Shown here: piece by piece, positions 10,525-18,994 of the stretch
Numbering within the stretch: position 1 is the stretch's first letter
Layout: each line of letters opens with the position of its first letter
Source of the DNA: Streptomyces sp. NBC_01439
GTDB lineage: Bacteria > Actinomycetota > Actinomycetes > Streptomycetales > Streptomycetaceae
Assembly (NCBI RefSeq): GCF_036227605.1
Contig: NZ_CP109487.1
Location: forward strand, 3,794,001-3,858,000
Reading direction: 5' to 3'
DNA length: 64,000 nt
The notes under the pieces: model-generated
What the model was told of the DNA's origin: nothing
What the model saw: the letters and a program-made list of their open reading frames with translations, nothing else
Databases searched by the model: none
Translations under genes and position numbers: made by a program

Positions 10525-11136
10525 GTGCACACCCAGAGCGCCCCGTTCGTGCTGCGCGCATGGCAGGGCGGGGAGAAGGACGAACGCCGCCGGATCGAAT
10601 GGGAGGGGAAGTCCCCCGAGTGGGGTGAGATCACCGTGGCTTCGTTGCCGCATGCGCGGGACGATGTCCGGTCCACCGAGGTCGCCGGTCACCACATCCC
10701 CGAGGCCGTCTTCGAATCGCGCGGCATGCACGTGACGACAACCCAGCGGCCGACGCTGAACGGGGCGACGCTGCGCATCGGGGACGCCGTGGTGTACCTG
10801 AAGCGGAACCGGTGGGGAGCCACGCATCGGGGCCGCGCCCTGCACATGAAGCACGCCGGCGACCGGTACCGGCTCTGGGCGGTCAACCGCCGGGAGTACG
10901 TCCTCATGCGCGAGGCGGACAACGAGGACCGCGGTGTCACCGTCAAGGTCAAGGAATCCGGCATCGCCAAGTGGAAGCGCGTCGACGTGAACGTGGCCGG
11001 CCGGGCCCTCGGGGCCGACATCGCGCTCGCCCTCGTCTTCGCAGGGGTCGACCGGTCCGTACTGACCAGGCGGGGGGCCGTGCGTGCGGGCCTCTCGCGG
11101 GTCTTCCACGTGGCGGCGGACTCCGCCCTGGGGTGA
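10525..11136 (+). CDS. conserved hypothetical protein
   Basis: A 203-residue soluble protein of unknown function that I cannot place in a family. It begins with GTG 10525, preceded by GGGAGGA six bases upstream. The sequence is rich in basic and aromatic residues (LKRNRWGATHRGRALHMKH, YRLWAVNRREYVLMREAD) with no signal peptide, membrane segment or obvious catalytic motif. Its middle reads like a beta-rich fold. It lies 66 bases after the class I fumarase and may be cotranscribed. A strong terminator follows. Confidence 0.6.
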   Translation: MHTQSAPFVLRAWQGGEKDERRRIEWEGKSPEWGEITVASLPHARDDVRSTEVAGHHIPEAVFESRGMHVTTTQRPTLNGATLRIGDAVVYLKRNRWGATHRGRALHMKHAGDRYRLWAVNRREYVLMREADNEDRGVTVKVKESGIAKWKRVDVNVAGRALGADIALALVFAGVDRSVLTRRGAVRAGLSRVFHVAADSALG

Positions 11137-11151
11137 CCGGGGCCGCGATGA

Positions 11152-11191
11152 CCTGAGGGCCCCTCCCCCGTTCGGGGGAGGGGCCCTCAGG
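11152..11191. terminator. hairpin terminator
   Basis: A perfect 18-bp stem (11152-11169 with 11174-11191) and a four-base loop, 16 bases after the stop of the hypothetical gene. Confidence 0.8.
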
Positions 11192-11486
11192 CATCTCCGC
11201 CCATCGGCAGATGGCAGGCCGGCGGGCGCCCGGCGAGGCTGTTCCCGTAGTCGAACGGGTCGCCTGCGCCCTTGGCCCCGCGGCCGACGTCGTAGTCACG
11301 GCGTCGGGCCCACCAGGTACCGGGCCTCAACGGGGGTGGCCCGGTACCCCGTCTTCCGCGGCCGCCACTTCGGCGATCGTCAGCCCGTACATCCGGCGCA
11401 GCCGGGCGATCGGCACCCCGTCGGGGCCGCCGACCGGCAGGTGGACCGCGCCTTCGCAGGACGGCGTACATCTCCTGTTCCGGCAT
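11187..11486 (-). pseudogene. possible frameshifted remnant gene
   Basis: The minus strand holds protein-like sequence split between frames. It starts at ATG 11486 (MPEQEMYAVLRRRG). The best continuation moves to another frame (HLPVGGPDGVPIARLRRMYG, then TIAEVAAAEDG), which stops at 11327. A third piece near the end (DYDVGRGAKGAGDPFDYGNS) lies back in the first frame and stops at 11187. The family is not recognised. The pattern fits a decayed small gene; random GC-rich sequence is the alternative. Confidence 0.3.
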
Positions 11487-11539
11487 CCGAGCAGCATGCG
11501 GCACCGGGCCGGTCACCGCATCCGGATAACGTCTGTCCC

Positions 11540-12328
11540 ATGAACCGGCAGTCCATGCTCCCCGCCACCGCACTCCCCGCCACCGCCCGCGCCGTCCGGG
11601 TCATCGCCCACCGCGGGGCCTCCCACGAGCACCCCGAGCACACCCTCGCCGCCTACCGGCAGGCCATCGCCGACGGGGCCGACGCGCTCGAATGCGACGT
11701 GCGCCTCACCGCCGACCACAAGCTGGTGTGCGTGCACGACCGGCGAGTGGAGCGGACCTCCGACGGCCGCGGGGTGGTCTCCGAGATGACCCACGCACAG
11801 CTGTCCGCGCTCGACTTCGGCGGCTGGAAGGGCGCGGAGCACCGGGGGGCGCAGGTGCTGCTCTTCGAGGACCTGCTGAAGGAGGCGCTGGCCGCCGGCC
11901 GCCCCGTCGGGCTGGCCGTGGAGACCAAGCACCCCACCCGCGCCGGCGGCCGGCTGGAGGCCGAACTCGTACGGGTCCTGAAGGACCACGGTCTGGCCGA
12001 CGGCTCGTCGGGTCTGGTCGAGGTCATGAGCTTCTCGCGCAACGCCCTGATCAGGCTGAACCGGCTCGCGCCCGGCCTGCCCGCCGTCTACCTGATCGAG
12101 CGGCGGCTGCGGCCGCTCCGGCCGCCGTTCGCGGGGCACGCCGGGCCGGGCATCGATCTGGTCCGCAAGGATCCGGGGCTGGTGGCGCGGCTGAAGGCGA
12201 AGGGGCTGCGGGTGCGGGTGTGGACGGTCGACGAGCCCGAGGACGTGGAGCTGTGCGTCCGGCTCGGCGTGGACACGATCATCACCAACCGGCCCGGGCA
12301 GGTGCGGGAGCAGCTGGCGGGCATCTGA
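11540..12328 (+). CDS. glycerophosphodiester phosphodiesterase family protein
   Basis: A 262-residue GDPD TIM-barrel protein, cytosolic (no signal peptide). The catalytic HRGASHEHPEHT motif near residue 25 and the metal-binding ALECDVRLTADHKLVCVHD segment near residues 50-65 contain the expected His/Glu/Asp residues. The C-terminal GLRVRVWTVDEPED and GVDTIITNRPG segments are also typical. It would hydrolyse glycerophosphodiesters to glycerol-3-phosphate and alcohol. The start ATG 11540 has no SD; TAACGT at 11527-11532 sits seven bases before it, consistent with a leaderless mRNA. Confidence 0.9.
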   Translation: MNRQSMLPATALPATARAVRVIAHRGASHEHPEHTLAAYRQAIADGADALECDVRLTADHKLVCVHDRRVERTSDGRGVVSEMTHAQLSALDFGGWKGAEHRGAQVLLFEDLLKEALAAGRPVGLAVETKHPTRAGGRLEAELVRVLKDHGLADGSSGLVEVMSFSRNALIRLNRLAPGLPAVYLIERRLRPLRPPFAGHAGPGIDLVRKDPGLVARLKAKGLRVRVWTVDEPEDVELCVRLGVDTIITNRPGQVREQLAGI

Positions 12329-12444
12329 CGCGCGGCCCGTCGGCGGGACCGGTACGGGAAACACCCGGCCGGGGTGCGCCGGCCGGGCGTGGGGGGCTGC
12401 GGGTGCGGGGGCTGCGGGTGACGGGGGCCGCGGGTGCGGGGCGG

Positions 12445-13974
12445 TTACACGAAACGCTGGTCGGCCGACCCGTTGCAGGTCTGCAGGCGCAGCGGCTCGT
12501 GGGCGGCGGCCACCGTCAGGCACATGCCCGGGGCGGCGGCGGGGCGGAAGGTGGCGCCGTCACGGACGAACTGCTGGTTCGCGCCGCCGTGGCAGTTCCA
12601 GATGATCAGGCCGGTGCCGGAACCGTAGCGGGCGCCGGGGACGTCGAGGCAGCGGTCCTGGGTCAGTTCGATGTGGACGGACTTGCGGACGCCGTCGTAC
12701 CACCAGCCCTGGTTGCGACCGCCGTGGCAGTCCCATCCGGCGATCTTGGTCTCGTTGGTGCTGGAGCCGCCGAAGGAGTCCAGACAGTTGCCGGTCGCTT
12801 CGTTCTTGAGGGCCTTGAACTTGTCGTCCCAGGCGCCGGCCTGCAGGACGGGCGTCCCGGTGCTCGCGGGGTCGGCGCAGGAGGCCTCGCGCAGACCCGA
12901 GTCGTAGAGCTGGGTCAGGCAGGACGCGAAGGCGCCGTGGCCGCGGTAGTTGGGGTGGAAGGACTGGCGGGCGGTGTTCTCGTCCCACGGAAAGTGGTCC
13001 CCGAGGTCCAGATAGAGGCCGCGGGCCCAGGTGTCCTCCATGCAGACCTCGTGGCCGTGGAAGAGCCGCGAGTTGTCCAGGTAGACCGCGCCGGAGGCGA
13101 GGGCCGCGGCGCGCACGCCCTTCTCGAAGGCGGGCACCGCGTGGTTGCGGCCCCAGGCGGCGTCGGAGTCGTATCCGGCGCAGCCGCCGGGGAGCTTGCC
13201 GGGGAAGTTCGGGTTGTCGTAGAAGTCGGGCCCGATGGGACTGGGGTAGCCCATCACGACGAGCTTGTAGTCGGAGTCGGCGTAACCGGCGTCGCGCATG
13301 ACGGTCTTGAGGTCCGCGACCGTGGCCTCCACCTTGGGCTTCAGCCCGTCGACGCGCGCCGGCCAGCCGGGCCCGTACTTGGGCTCGCAGGTGCCCTGGA
13401 TGAGCACCCAGCGGGTCACGCAGTCGGTCATGACCGGGCCGAACTGCAGGTCGTCGTTGGCCCCGGCGACCAGCAGGACCATCTTGATCTTCGTGTTGCG
13501 CGCCTTGACGGCCAGGTTGTCGCTCTGCACCAGCTCGTCGGCGTACTGCTTGGTGCCGCCGATCCTGATGTTGCCGGTGTAGCCGCCGGAACAGGCGACG
13601 TTGAAGGTCAGGTCGGCCGGGATGCCGGTGCGGTGGATCGCCGCGTCCGGCGAACGGTGGCACTGGTTGTTCGGCGTGTTGGTCGCGGGGTCGTAGGTGC
13701 CGACGCCTTCGCCCGAAATCTCGCTGTCGCCCAGCGATATCAAGCCGGTTTTGCGCTCGTTCAGCGGACGTACGGCAGGATCGCCGTAGATCTTGGTCGC
13801 CTCCGCGGCCCGGACGGCCTCCAGCTCGGGCGACAGCGGCACTGCAACGGCCCCCGAAGCGGGCGCCGCCTGGGCCATGGGGGTGACGGCGGTGGCACCC
13901 CCCAGGCCGGCCGCGATCGCCAGGACGGCGGCGAAGGTAGATCTGAGCATTGGTCTCGTACGGACACGTGCCAT
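12445..13974 (-). CDS. secreted SGNH/GDSL-type hydrolase with C-terminal ricin-type lectin domain
   Basis: A 509-residue secreted protein. A signal peptide (basic N-terminus, [16 protein letters not shown], likely cut after MAQAAPA) is followed by an SGNH hydrolase domain. Block I is [13 protein letters not shown] near residue 80 with the nucleophile Ser in GDS; block V is [12 protein letters not shown] near residue 345 with the catalytic His. The last 130 residues form a ricin B-like beta-trefoil with repeated CLD...W.C and GGxNQ motifs ([36 protein letters not shown]). Substrate is not evident; the lectin domain suggests a polysaccharide- or glycolipid-associated esterase/lipase. It is divergent from fumC. 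Confidence 0.85.
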   Translation of the reverse strand: MARVRTRPMLRSTFAAVLAIAAGLGGATAVTPMAQAAPASGAVAVPLSPELEAVRAAEATKIYGDPAVRPLNERKTGLISLGDSEISGEGVGTYDPATNTPNNQCHRSPDAAIHRTGIPADLTFNVACSGGYTGNIRIGGTKQYADELVQSDNLAVKARNTKIKMVLLVAGANDDLQFGPVMTDCVTRWVLIQGTCEPKYGPGWPARVDGLKPKVEATVADLKTVMRDAGYADSDYKLVVMGYPSPIGPDFYDNPNFPGKLPGGCAGYDSDAAWGRNHAVPAFEKGVRAAALASGAVYLDNSRLFHGHEVCMEDTWARGLYLDLGDHFPWDENTARQSFHPNYRGHGAFASCLTQLYDSGLREASCADPASTGTPVLQAGAWDDKFKALKNEATGNCLDSFGGSSTNETKIAGWDCHGGRNQGWWYDGVRKSVHIELTQDRCLDVPGARYGSGTGLIIWNCHGGANQQFVRDGATFRPAAAPGMCLTVAAAHEPLRLQTCNGSADQRFV

Positions 13975-14083
13975 GGAACGCCTCCCCGGATATGGGTGTT
14001 ACCCCCGGTATTTACTGGCCGGTAGGGGAGTTGGGAACACTTCGAACAAGACAATTGCTCAAGTTTTTGAGGAGGCCATAGAA

Positions 14084-15487
14084 ATGACGGATGACCAGCA
14101 GGCCGACGCGTTCCGGACCGAGCACGACTCCATGGGCGACGTACGGGTACCCCGGCACGCCAAGTGGCGGGCCCAGACCCAGCGCGCGGTGGAGAACTTC
14201 CCCATCTCCGGGCAGCGGTTGGAGCGCGCCCACATCGAGGCGCTCGCCCGGATCAAGGCCGCCGCGGCCGTGGTGAACGCGAAGCTCGGCGTGGTGGACC
14301 AGGACCTCGCCGACGCGATCCGCTCCGCCGCCGCGGAGGTCGCGGACGGCCGCTGGGACGACCACTTCCCGGTGGACGTCTTCCAGACCGGCTCCGGAAC
14401 CTCGTCCAACATGAACGCCAACGAGGTGATCGCCACCCTCGCCACCGAGCGCCTGGGCCGCGAGGTCCACCCCAACGACCACGTCAACGCCTCGCAGAGC
14501 TCCAACGACGTGTTCCCGTCGTCCATCCACATCGCCGCCACCGCCGCCGTCACCGGCGAGCTGATCCCGGCCCTGGAACACCTGGCGGCGGCGCTGGAGC
14601 GCAAGGCGGACGCGTTCGCCCAGGTCGTCAAGGCCGGGCGGACCCACCTGATGGACGCCACCCCGGTCACCCTCGGCCAGGAGTTCGGCGGGTACGCCGC
14701 CCAGATCCGCTACGGCATCGAGCGACTGCGGGCGGCCCTGCCGCGATTGGCCGAGCTGCCGCTGGGCGGCACCGCCGTGGGCACCGGCATCAACACCCCG
14801 CCCGGGTTCTCCGCCGCGGTGATCGCCGAAGTCGCCGCCACGACCGGGCTGCCGCTGACCGAGGCCCGCGACCACTTCGAGGCGCAGGGGGCCCGGGACG
14901 CCCTCGTGGAAACCTCCGGAATGCTCCGCACGATCGCCGTCTCCCTCACCAAGATCTCCAACGACCTCCGCTGGATGGCTTCCGGACCGCGCACCGGTTT
15001 GGCCGAAATCAATCTCCCGGATCTCCAGCCGGGCTCCTCGATCATGCCCGGGAAGGTCAATCCGGTGGTCCCGGAGGCCGTTCTGATGGTCGCCGCACAG
15101 GTCATGGGGAACGACGCGACCGTCGCCGTGGCGGGCGCGGCCGGCAATTTCGAGCTCAACGTGATGCTCCCGGTGATGGCCAGGAACCTCCTCGAATCGA
15201 TCCGGTTGCTCGGCAGCGCGAGCCGTCTGCTGGCCGACCGCACGATCGACGGGATCACCGCCAACGAGGCCCGGGCCAGGGAATACGCCGAGTCCTCGCC
15301 CTCCGTGGTCACCCCGCTCAACCGCTACATCGGCTACGAGGAGGCCGCGAAGGTCGCCAAGAGGTCCCTCGCCGAGCGCAAGACGATCAGGGAGGTGGTC
15401 CTGGAGTCCGGTTACGTGGAGCGCGGCGCCCTCACCCTGGAGCAGCTCGACGAGGCCCTCGACGTGCTGCGCATGACGCGTCCCTGA
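14084..15487 (+). CDS. fumC: class II fumarate hydratase
   Basis: A 467-residue iron-independent fumarase of the aspartase/fumarase superfamily, cytosolic. The superfamily signature [12 protein letters not shown] is at about residue 323. Upstream lie [18 protein letters not shown] and [17 protein letters not shown], and [14 protein letters not shown] covers another active-site region. Fusion or truncation is not seen. ATG 14084 has GAGGAGG eight bases upstream. A short lower-GC stretch (14040-14083) separates it from the divergent secreted hydrolase and probably holds its promoter. Confidence 0.95.
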   Translation: MTDDQQADAFRTEHDSMGDVRVPRHAKWRAQTQRAVENFPISGQRLERAHIEALARIKAAAAVVNAKLGVVDQDLADAIRSAAAEVADGRWDDHFPVDVFQTGSGTSSNMNANEVIATLATERLGREVHPNDHVNASQSSNDVFPSSIHIAATAAVTGELIPALEHLAAALERKADAFAQVVKAGRTHLMDATPVTLGQEFGGYAAQIRYGIERLRAALPRLAELPLGGTAVGTGINTPPGFSAAVIAEVAATTGLPLTEARDHFEAQGARDALVETSGMLRTIAVSLTKISNDLRWMASGPRTGLAEINLPDLQPGSSIMPGKVNPVVPEAVLMVAAQVMGNDATVAVAGAAGNFELNVMLPVMARNLLESIRLLGSASRLLADRTIDGITANEARAREYAESSPSVVTPLNRYIGYEEAAKVAKRSLAERKTIREVVLESGYVERGALTLEQLDEALDVLRMTRP

Positions 15488-15602
15488 CCCGTCCGGGCGC
15501 ACCCGCGGACGGGGGCCGGATCCGGTCGATCGTCACCGCCGAACCCCCCCCCGGTGACCTGCGCCGCAGCGGGCGCGGGGACCCCCGCCCTAAGATCTGC
15601 GC

Positions 15603-16322
15603 ATGACAGGTACTTTCAAGCCCCGGGACTCCGCGGCGCCGAGCGCGCCGCGGAGTCCCGCGCAGGGCCCGCGCTGGGCACCCGGGGAGCAGGTCCTCTG
15701 GCGCTACCGCGACCACGCCCCCGGGCTGAAGGGCCCGGTCCACATCTGCCGCCCGGTGACCGTGGTACAGGACACGGACGAGCTGCTGGCGGTGTGGATG
15801 GCCCCCGGCACCGAGTGCGTCAAGCCGGTCCTCGCCGACGGCACCTCCGTCCACGCGGAGCCGCTCGCCACCCGCTACACGGCACCGCGGACGACCGCGC
15901 GGTCGCGCTGGTTCGGCAGCGGCGTCCTGAAGCTGGCCCGGCCCGGGGAACCCTGGTCGGTGTGGCTGTTCTGGGGCCCCGGCTGGCAGTTCAAGAACTG
16001 GTACGTGAACCTGGAGGAGCCGCGCTCGCGCTGGGCCGGCGGAGTGGACTCCGTGGACCACTTCCTGGACATCGCCGTCCATCCGGACCGCAGTTGGAAG
16101 TGGCTGGACGAGGACGAGTTCGCCCAGGCCCAGCAGTGCGGTCTGATGGACCGTGAGCAGGCCGACCGGGTACGCGAGTCCGGCCGCGCGGCGGTCGAGG
16201 TGATCGAGGAATGGGGAGCCCCGTTCTCCGGCGGTTGGGAGAACTGGCGGCCGGATCCAGCCTGGAGGATTCCGGCCCTTCCGGATGACTGGGACACCAC
16301 CCCGGCGCATATGACCTCATGA
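15603..16322 (+). CDS. DUF402 domain protein
   Basis: A 239-residue protein. The core (residues about 70-190) carries the DUF402 features WYVNLEEPRSRW, SVDHFLDIAVHPDRSWKWLDEDEF and a GLMDREQADRV helix; the N-terminus is a low-complexity linker. DUF402 is a nucleoside-diphosphatase-like/FomD fold, and some members hydrolyse nucleotide diphosphates. The exact role here is unknown. The ATG lacks an SD; TAAGAT at 15591-15596 lies six bases before it, so the transcript is probably leaderless. Confidence 0.78.
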   Translation: MTGTFKPRDSAAPSAPRSPAQGPRWAPGEQVLWRYRDHAPGLKGPVHICRPVTVVQDTDELLAVWMAPGTECVKPVLADGTSVHAEPLATRYTAPRTTARSRWFGSGVLKLARPGEPWSVWLFWGPGWQFKNWYVNLEEPRSRWAGGVDSVDHFLDIAVHPDRSWKWLDEDEFAQAQQCGLMDREQADRVRESGRAAVEVIEEWGAPFSGGWENWRPDPAWRIPALPDDWDTTPAHMTS

Positions 16323-16631
16323 GACCCTTGATGCGCCCCCAGGGTTCAAACGTAGGATCGTCCTCCACGAGGTCACGCGCGCGGGACGGTGCGGCCGCTG
16401 CGCCGTTGCGCAAGTGCCGCTCCGCACACGGGATCTGACCGGAGGTCGGACGCACGACGAGAGGCGACGAGGGGGCGGGGGTCCGTCAGGGGCACCTCCC
16501 GGCCGGAGGTTGGGAGAGAAGTTTGGGGCAGGAACCTCGGGGTGATGGTGCCCCGGCCGCTGAGCGGGTATACCGCGACTGACCGAGTTGAGTGCAGCGC
16601 ACATCGAGCGCAAACGGACGGAAATCCACGC

Positions 16632-17026
16632 GTGACGGAGTACCCCACCTCCCAGGAGGGCCCGCAGCCCGTCGCCTCCGGCGGAGGTACGGACGAGGCC
16701 GGCCACGGCAAGGCGCCCATCGCCGCCACCGAGGCCGTACGCACGCATGCCGCGGGCACCGGCGCGGCGGCGGAGCCGGACGGCACGGCTGCCGCGGCCG
16801 CCTCCGACGCGCGAGCGGCCCGCTCCGCGGCGGGCGCGGGCGGCAGCGCCGGGCTCCCCGGCCCCGCCGCAACGCGGCCGTCCCCGGCGAGGTGCCGGCC
16901 GCGGCCGAGCCCGGCCAGGGCGCGGCCCGCCCCCGGCCCGGTGCGAGCGGCCTGGACGCGTCGATCGGCGCGGCCGGGCACGGTGGTCCCGACGAGGCCC
17001 CGCGCCCGCGCGGCGGGAGTGACGAC
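16632..17026 (+). other. probable N-terminal extension of the downstream phosphatase, now in a different frame
   Basis: From GTG 16632 an open frame with strong G/C third-position bias encodes a low-complexity Ala/Gly-rich segment (VTEYPTSQEGPQPVASGGG and onward). Around 16845-16875 the coding bias moves to the frame of the downstream phosphatase (RNAAVPGEVPAAAEPGQG and onward), which then stays open into residue 1 of the annotated gene. One missing base near the GC-rich run at 16850-16870 would join the two. This is either a sequence error or a true deletion. Upstream, 16323-16631 shows no gene, only a possible promoter (TAGGAT at 16353-16358). Confidence 0.55.
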
Positions 17027-18916
17027 ATGGCCGATGACGGAATCGGCCCCGCGGCCGGCACGCTCACGAGCGGTGACGGCGGCGCCGGACGCCACGGGGG
17101 CGGTGCGGGCGGCGTACCGGTCGCAGAGGTGACCGTCGCGCGCCGCGAGGGGGACCGGCTGCGCTTCGTCGGCGCCGCAACGAGGCGGATCGCCCGCGGC
17201 ATCGACCTCGACGAGATCGTGCTCGGCCTGTGCCGGGCGACCGTACCGACCTTCTCGGACGCCATCCTCGTCTACCTGCGGGACCCGCTCCCGGTCGGCG
17301 ACGAGCGGCCCGTCGGCCCGGTCGTATTAAGGCTCCGGCGCACCGATCGGCTCCGACCGATCGACGACCTGACCGACATCAGCAGCACCATCGGCGCGGG
17401 GATGGACCTCGCCGGGGCCGCGGGGGCCACCGGCGAGCTCGACTTCAGCCAGTTGCCGCTGGTCGGACCGCAGGGTGACCTGCCCGCGGCCGAGCTGTGC
17501 GAGATCCGGCCCGGCGGCGCGCTCGCCGAGGTGCTGCGCGGCGTACGGCCCGTCTTCGGGTCCTCCGCCGCCGCCCGGGCCGCGCTGCCCGAGCTGCTCG
17601 GCGTGGAGCACCCGCTGCCGCGCGGCAACCGGGCCGTCCTCGCGCCGCTGCGCGGCCGCCGCCGGGTGATCGGCGCCGCCGTGTTCCTGCGCAGCCCCGA
17701 GCGTCCCGCGTTCGAGCAGAACGACCTCCTGGTCGCCGCCCAGCTGGCCACGCACACCGCGCTCGGCATCGACAAGGCGGTCCTGTACGGCCGTGAGGCG
17801 TACATCGCCGACGAGTTGCAGCGCACCATGCTGCCCGACGGCCTCCCGCAGCCCACCGGGGTGCGGCTGGCCTCCCGCTACCTGCCCGCCGCCGAGACGG
17901 CACGGGTCGGCGGCGACTGGTACGACGCCATACCGCTGCCCGGCAGCCGGGTCGCGCTCGTCGTCGGCGACGTCATGGGCCACTCCATGACCTCCGCCGC
18001 GATCATGGGTCAGCTGCGCACCACCGCGCAGACCCTCGCGCAGCTGGACCTGCCGCCCGCGGAGGTCCTGCACCACCTGGACGAGCAGGCGCAGCGCCTC
18101 GGCTCCGACCGCATGGCCACCTGCCTGTACGCCGTCTACGATCCCGTCGCGCACCGGATCACCATCGCCAACGCGGGCCATCCGCCGCCGGTGCTGCTGC
18201 ACCTGGGCGGCCGCGCGGAGGTGCTCCGCGTACCCCCGGGCGCCCCCATCGGCGTCGGTGGCGTCGACTTCGAGGCCGTGGAGCTGGACGCGCCCGCCGG
18301 GGGCACCCTGCTGCTCTACACCGACGGTCTGGTGGAATCGCGCCTGCGGGACGTGTGGACCGGCATCGAGCAGCTCCGCGAGCGCCTGGCCACCACCGCC
18401 CAGCTGACGGGCCTGGACCACCCGCCGCCGCTGGAGGCGCTCTGCGACGACGTCCTGGACATGCTCGGCCCGGGCGACCGGGACGACGACATCGCGCTGC
18501 TCGCGGCCCGGTTCGACGGCATCGCGCCCAGCGACGTCGCCTACTGGTTCCTGGACCCGGAGGAGACCGCCCCGGGGCGGGCCCGCCGGTTCGCCCGCCG
18601 CGCCCTGACCCGGTGGGGCCTGGAGGAGCTGAGCGACTCGCTGGAGCTGCTGGTCAGCGAGGTGGTCACCAATGCCGTCCGGTACGCGGAGCGGCCCGTG
18701 ACCCTGCGCCTGCTGCGTACGGACGTCCTGCGCTGCGAGGTCGGCGACGACTCGCCGCAGCTGCCGCGCCAGCGGCGGGCGCGGGACACCGACGAGGGCG
18801 GCCGCGGCCTGTTCCTGGTCAACCGGATGGCCCGGCGCTGGGGTGCGACGCGACTCAGCAGCGGAAAGGTCGTCTGGTTCGAGCTGTCGCTGCCGGCGAC
18901 GCCCGAGCGCCGCTGA
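17027..18916 (+). CDS. GAF-PP2C(SpoIIE)-RsbW-like ATPase phosphatase regulator
   Basis: 629 residues from ATG 17027 (GGGAG seven bases upstream). Domains in order: a GAF-like sensor (about 45-255), a SpoIIE/PP2C-type Ser/Thr phosphatase (about 275-490) and a C-terminal HATPase_c/RsbW-type kinase domain (about 515-625). Metal-binding PP2C motifs are seen: GGDWYDAIPLP, VVGDVMGHSMTSAA, ANAGHPPP, YTDGLVE and DDDIALL. The ATPase shows an N-box (LVSEVVTNAVRYA), a G1-like DDSPQLP and a G2 box (EGGRGLFLVN). Such fused proteins control anti-sigma/anti-anti-sigma partner switching in Streptomyces. The partner is not encoded nearby. An N-terminal extension is probably missing through a frame break. Confidence 0.88.
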   Translation: MADDGIGPAAGTLTSGDGGAGRHGGGAGGVPVAEVTVARREGDRLRFVGAATRRIARGIDLDEIVLGLCRATVPTFSDAILVYLRDPLPVGDERPVGPVVLRLRRTDRLRPIDDLTDISSTIGAGMDLAGAAGATGELDFSQLPLVGPQGDLPAAELCEIRPGGALAEVLRGVRPVFGSSAAARAALPELLGVEHPLPRGNRAVLAPLRGRRRVIGAAVFLRSPERPAFEQNDLLVAAQLATHTALGIDKAVLYGREAYIADELQRTMLPDGLPQPTGVRLASRYLPAAETARVGGDWYDAIPLPGSRVALVVGDVMGHSMTSAAIMGQLRTTAQTLAQLDLPPAEVLHHLDEQAQRLGSDRMATCLYAVYDPVAHRITIANAGHPPPVLLHLGGRAEVLRVPPGAPIGVGGVDFEAVELDAPAGGTLLLYTDGLVESRLRDVWTGIEQLRERLATTAQLTGLDHPPPLEALCDDVLDMLGPGDRDDDIALLAARFDGIAPSDVAYWFLDPEETAPGRARRFARRALTRWGLEELSDSLELLVSEVVTNAVRYAERPVTLRLLRTDVLRCEVGDDSPQLPRQRRARDTDEGGRGLFLVNRMARRWGATRLSSGKVVWFELSLPATPERR

Positions 18917-18934
18917 TCGCGCGAGAACGAAAAG

Positions 18935-18974
18935 ACCGCCGCCCCGCAGCCTTGGAAGGCTGCGGGGCGGCGGT
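18935..18974. terminator. bidirectional hairpin terminator
   Basis: A perfect 19-bp stem (18935-18953 with 18956-18974) between the convergent phosphatase and PBP genes; AAAAG precedes it on the plus strand. Confidence 0.85.
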
Positions 18975-18994
18975 GCGTGGTCTACCGGCAGGGC

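Noticed and set aside
8758..11109. 783-residue minus-strand reading frame
   Set aside because: It is the antisense shadow of the class I fumarase and its neighbour; no ribosome site or domain is seen and codon bias favours the plus strand. The same applies to the long frames opposite xseA, fumC, the PBP, the ABC permease and the MFS gene.
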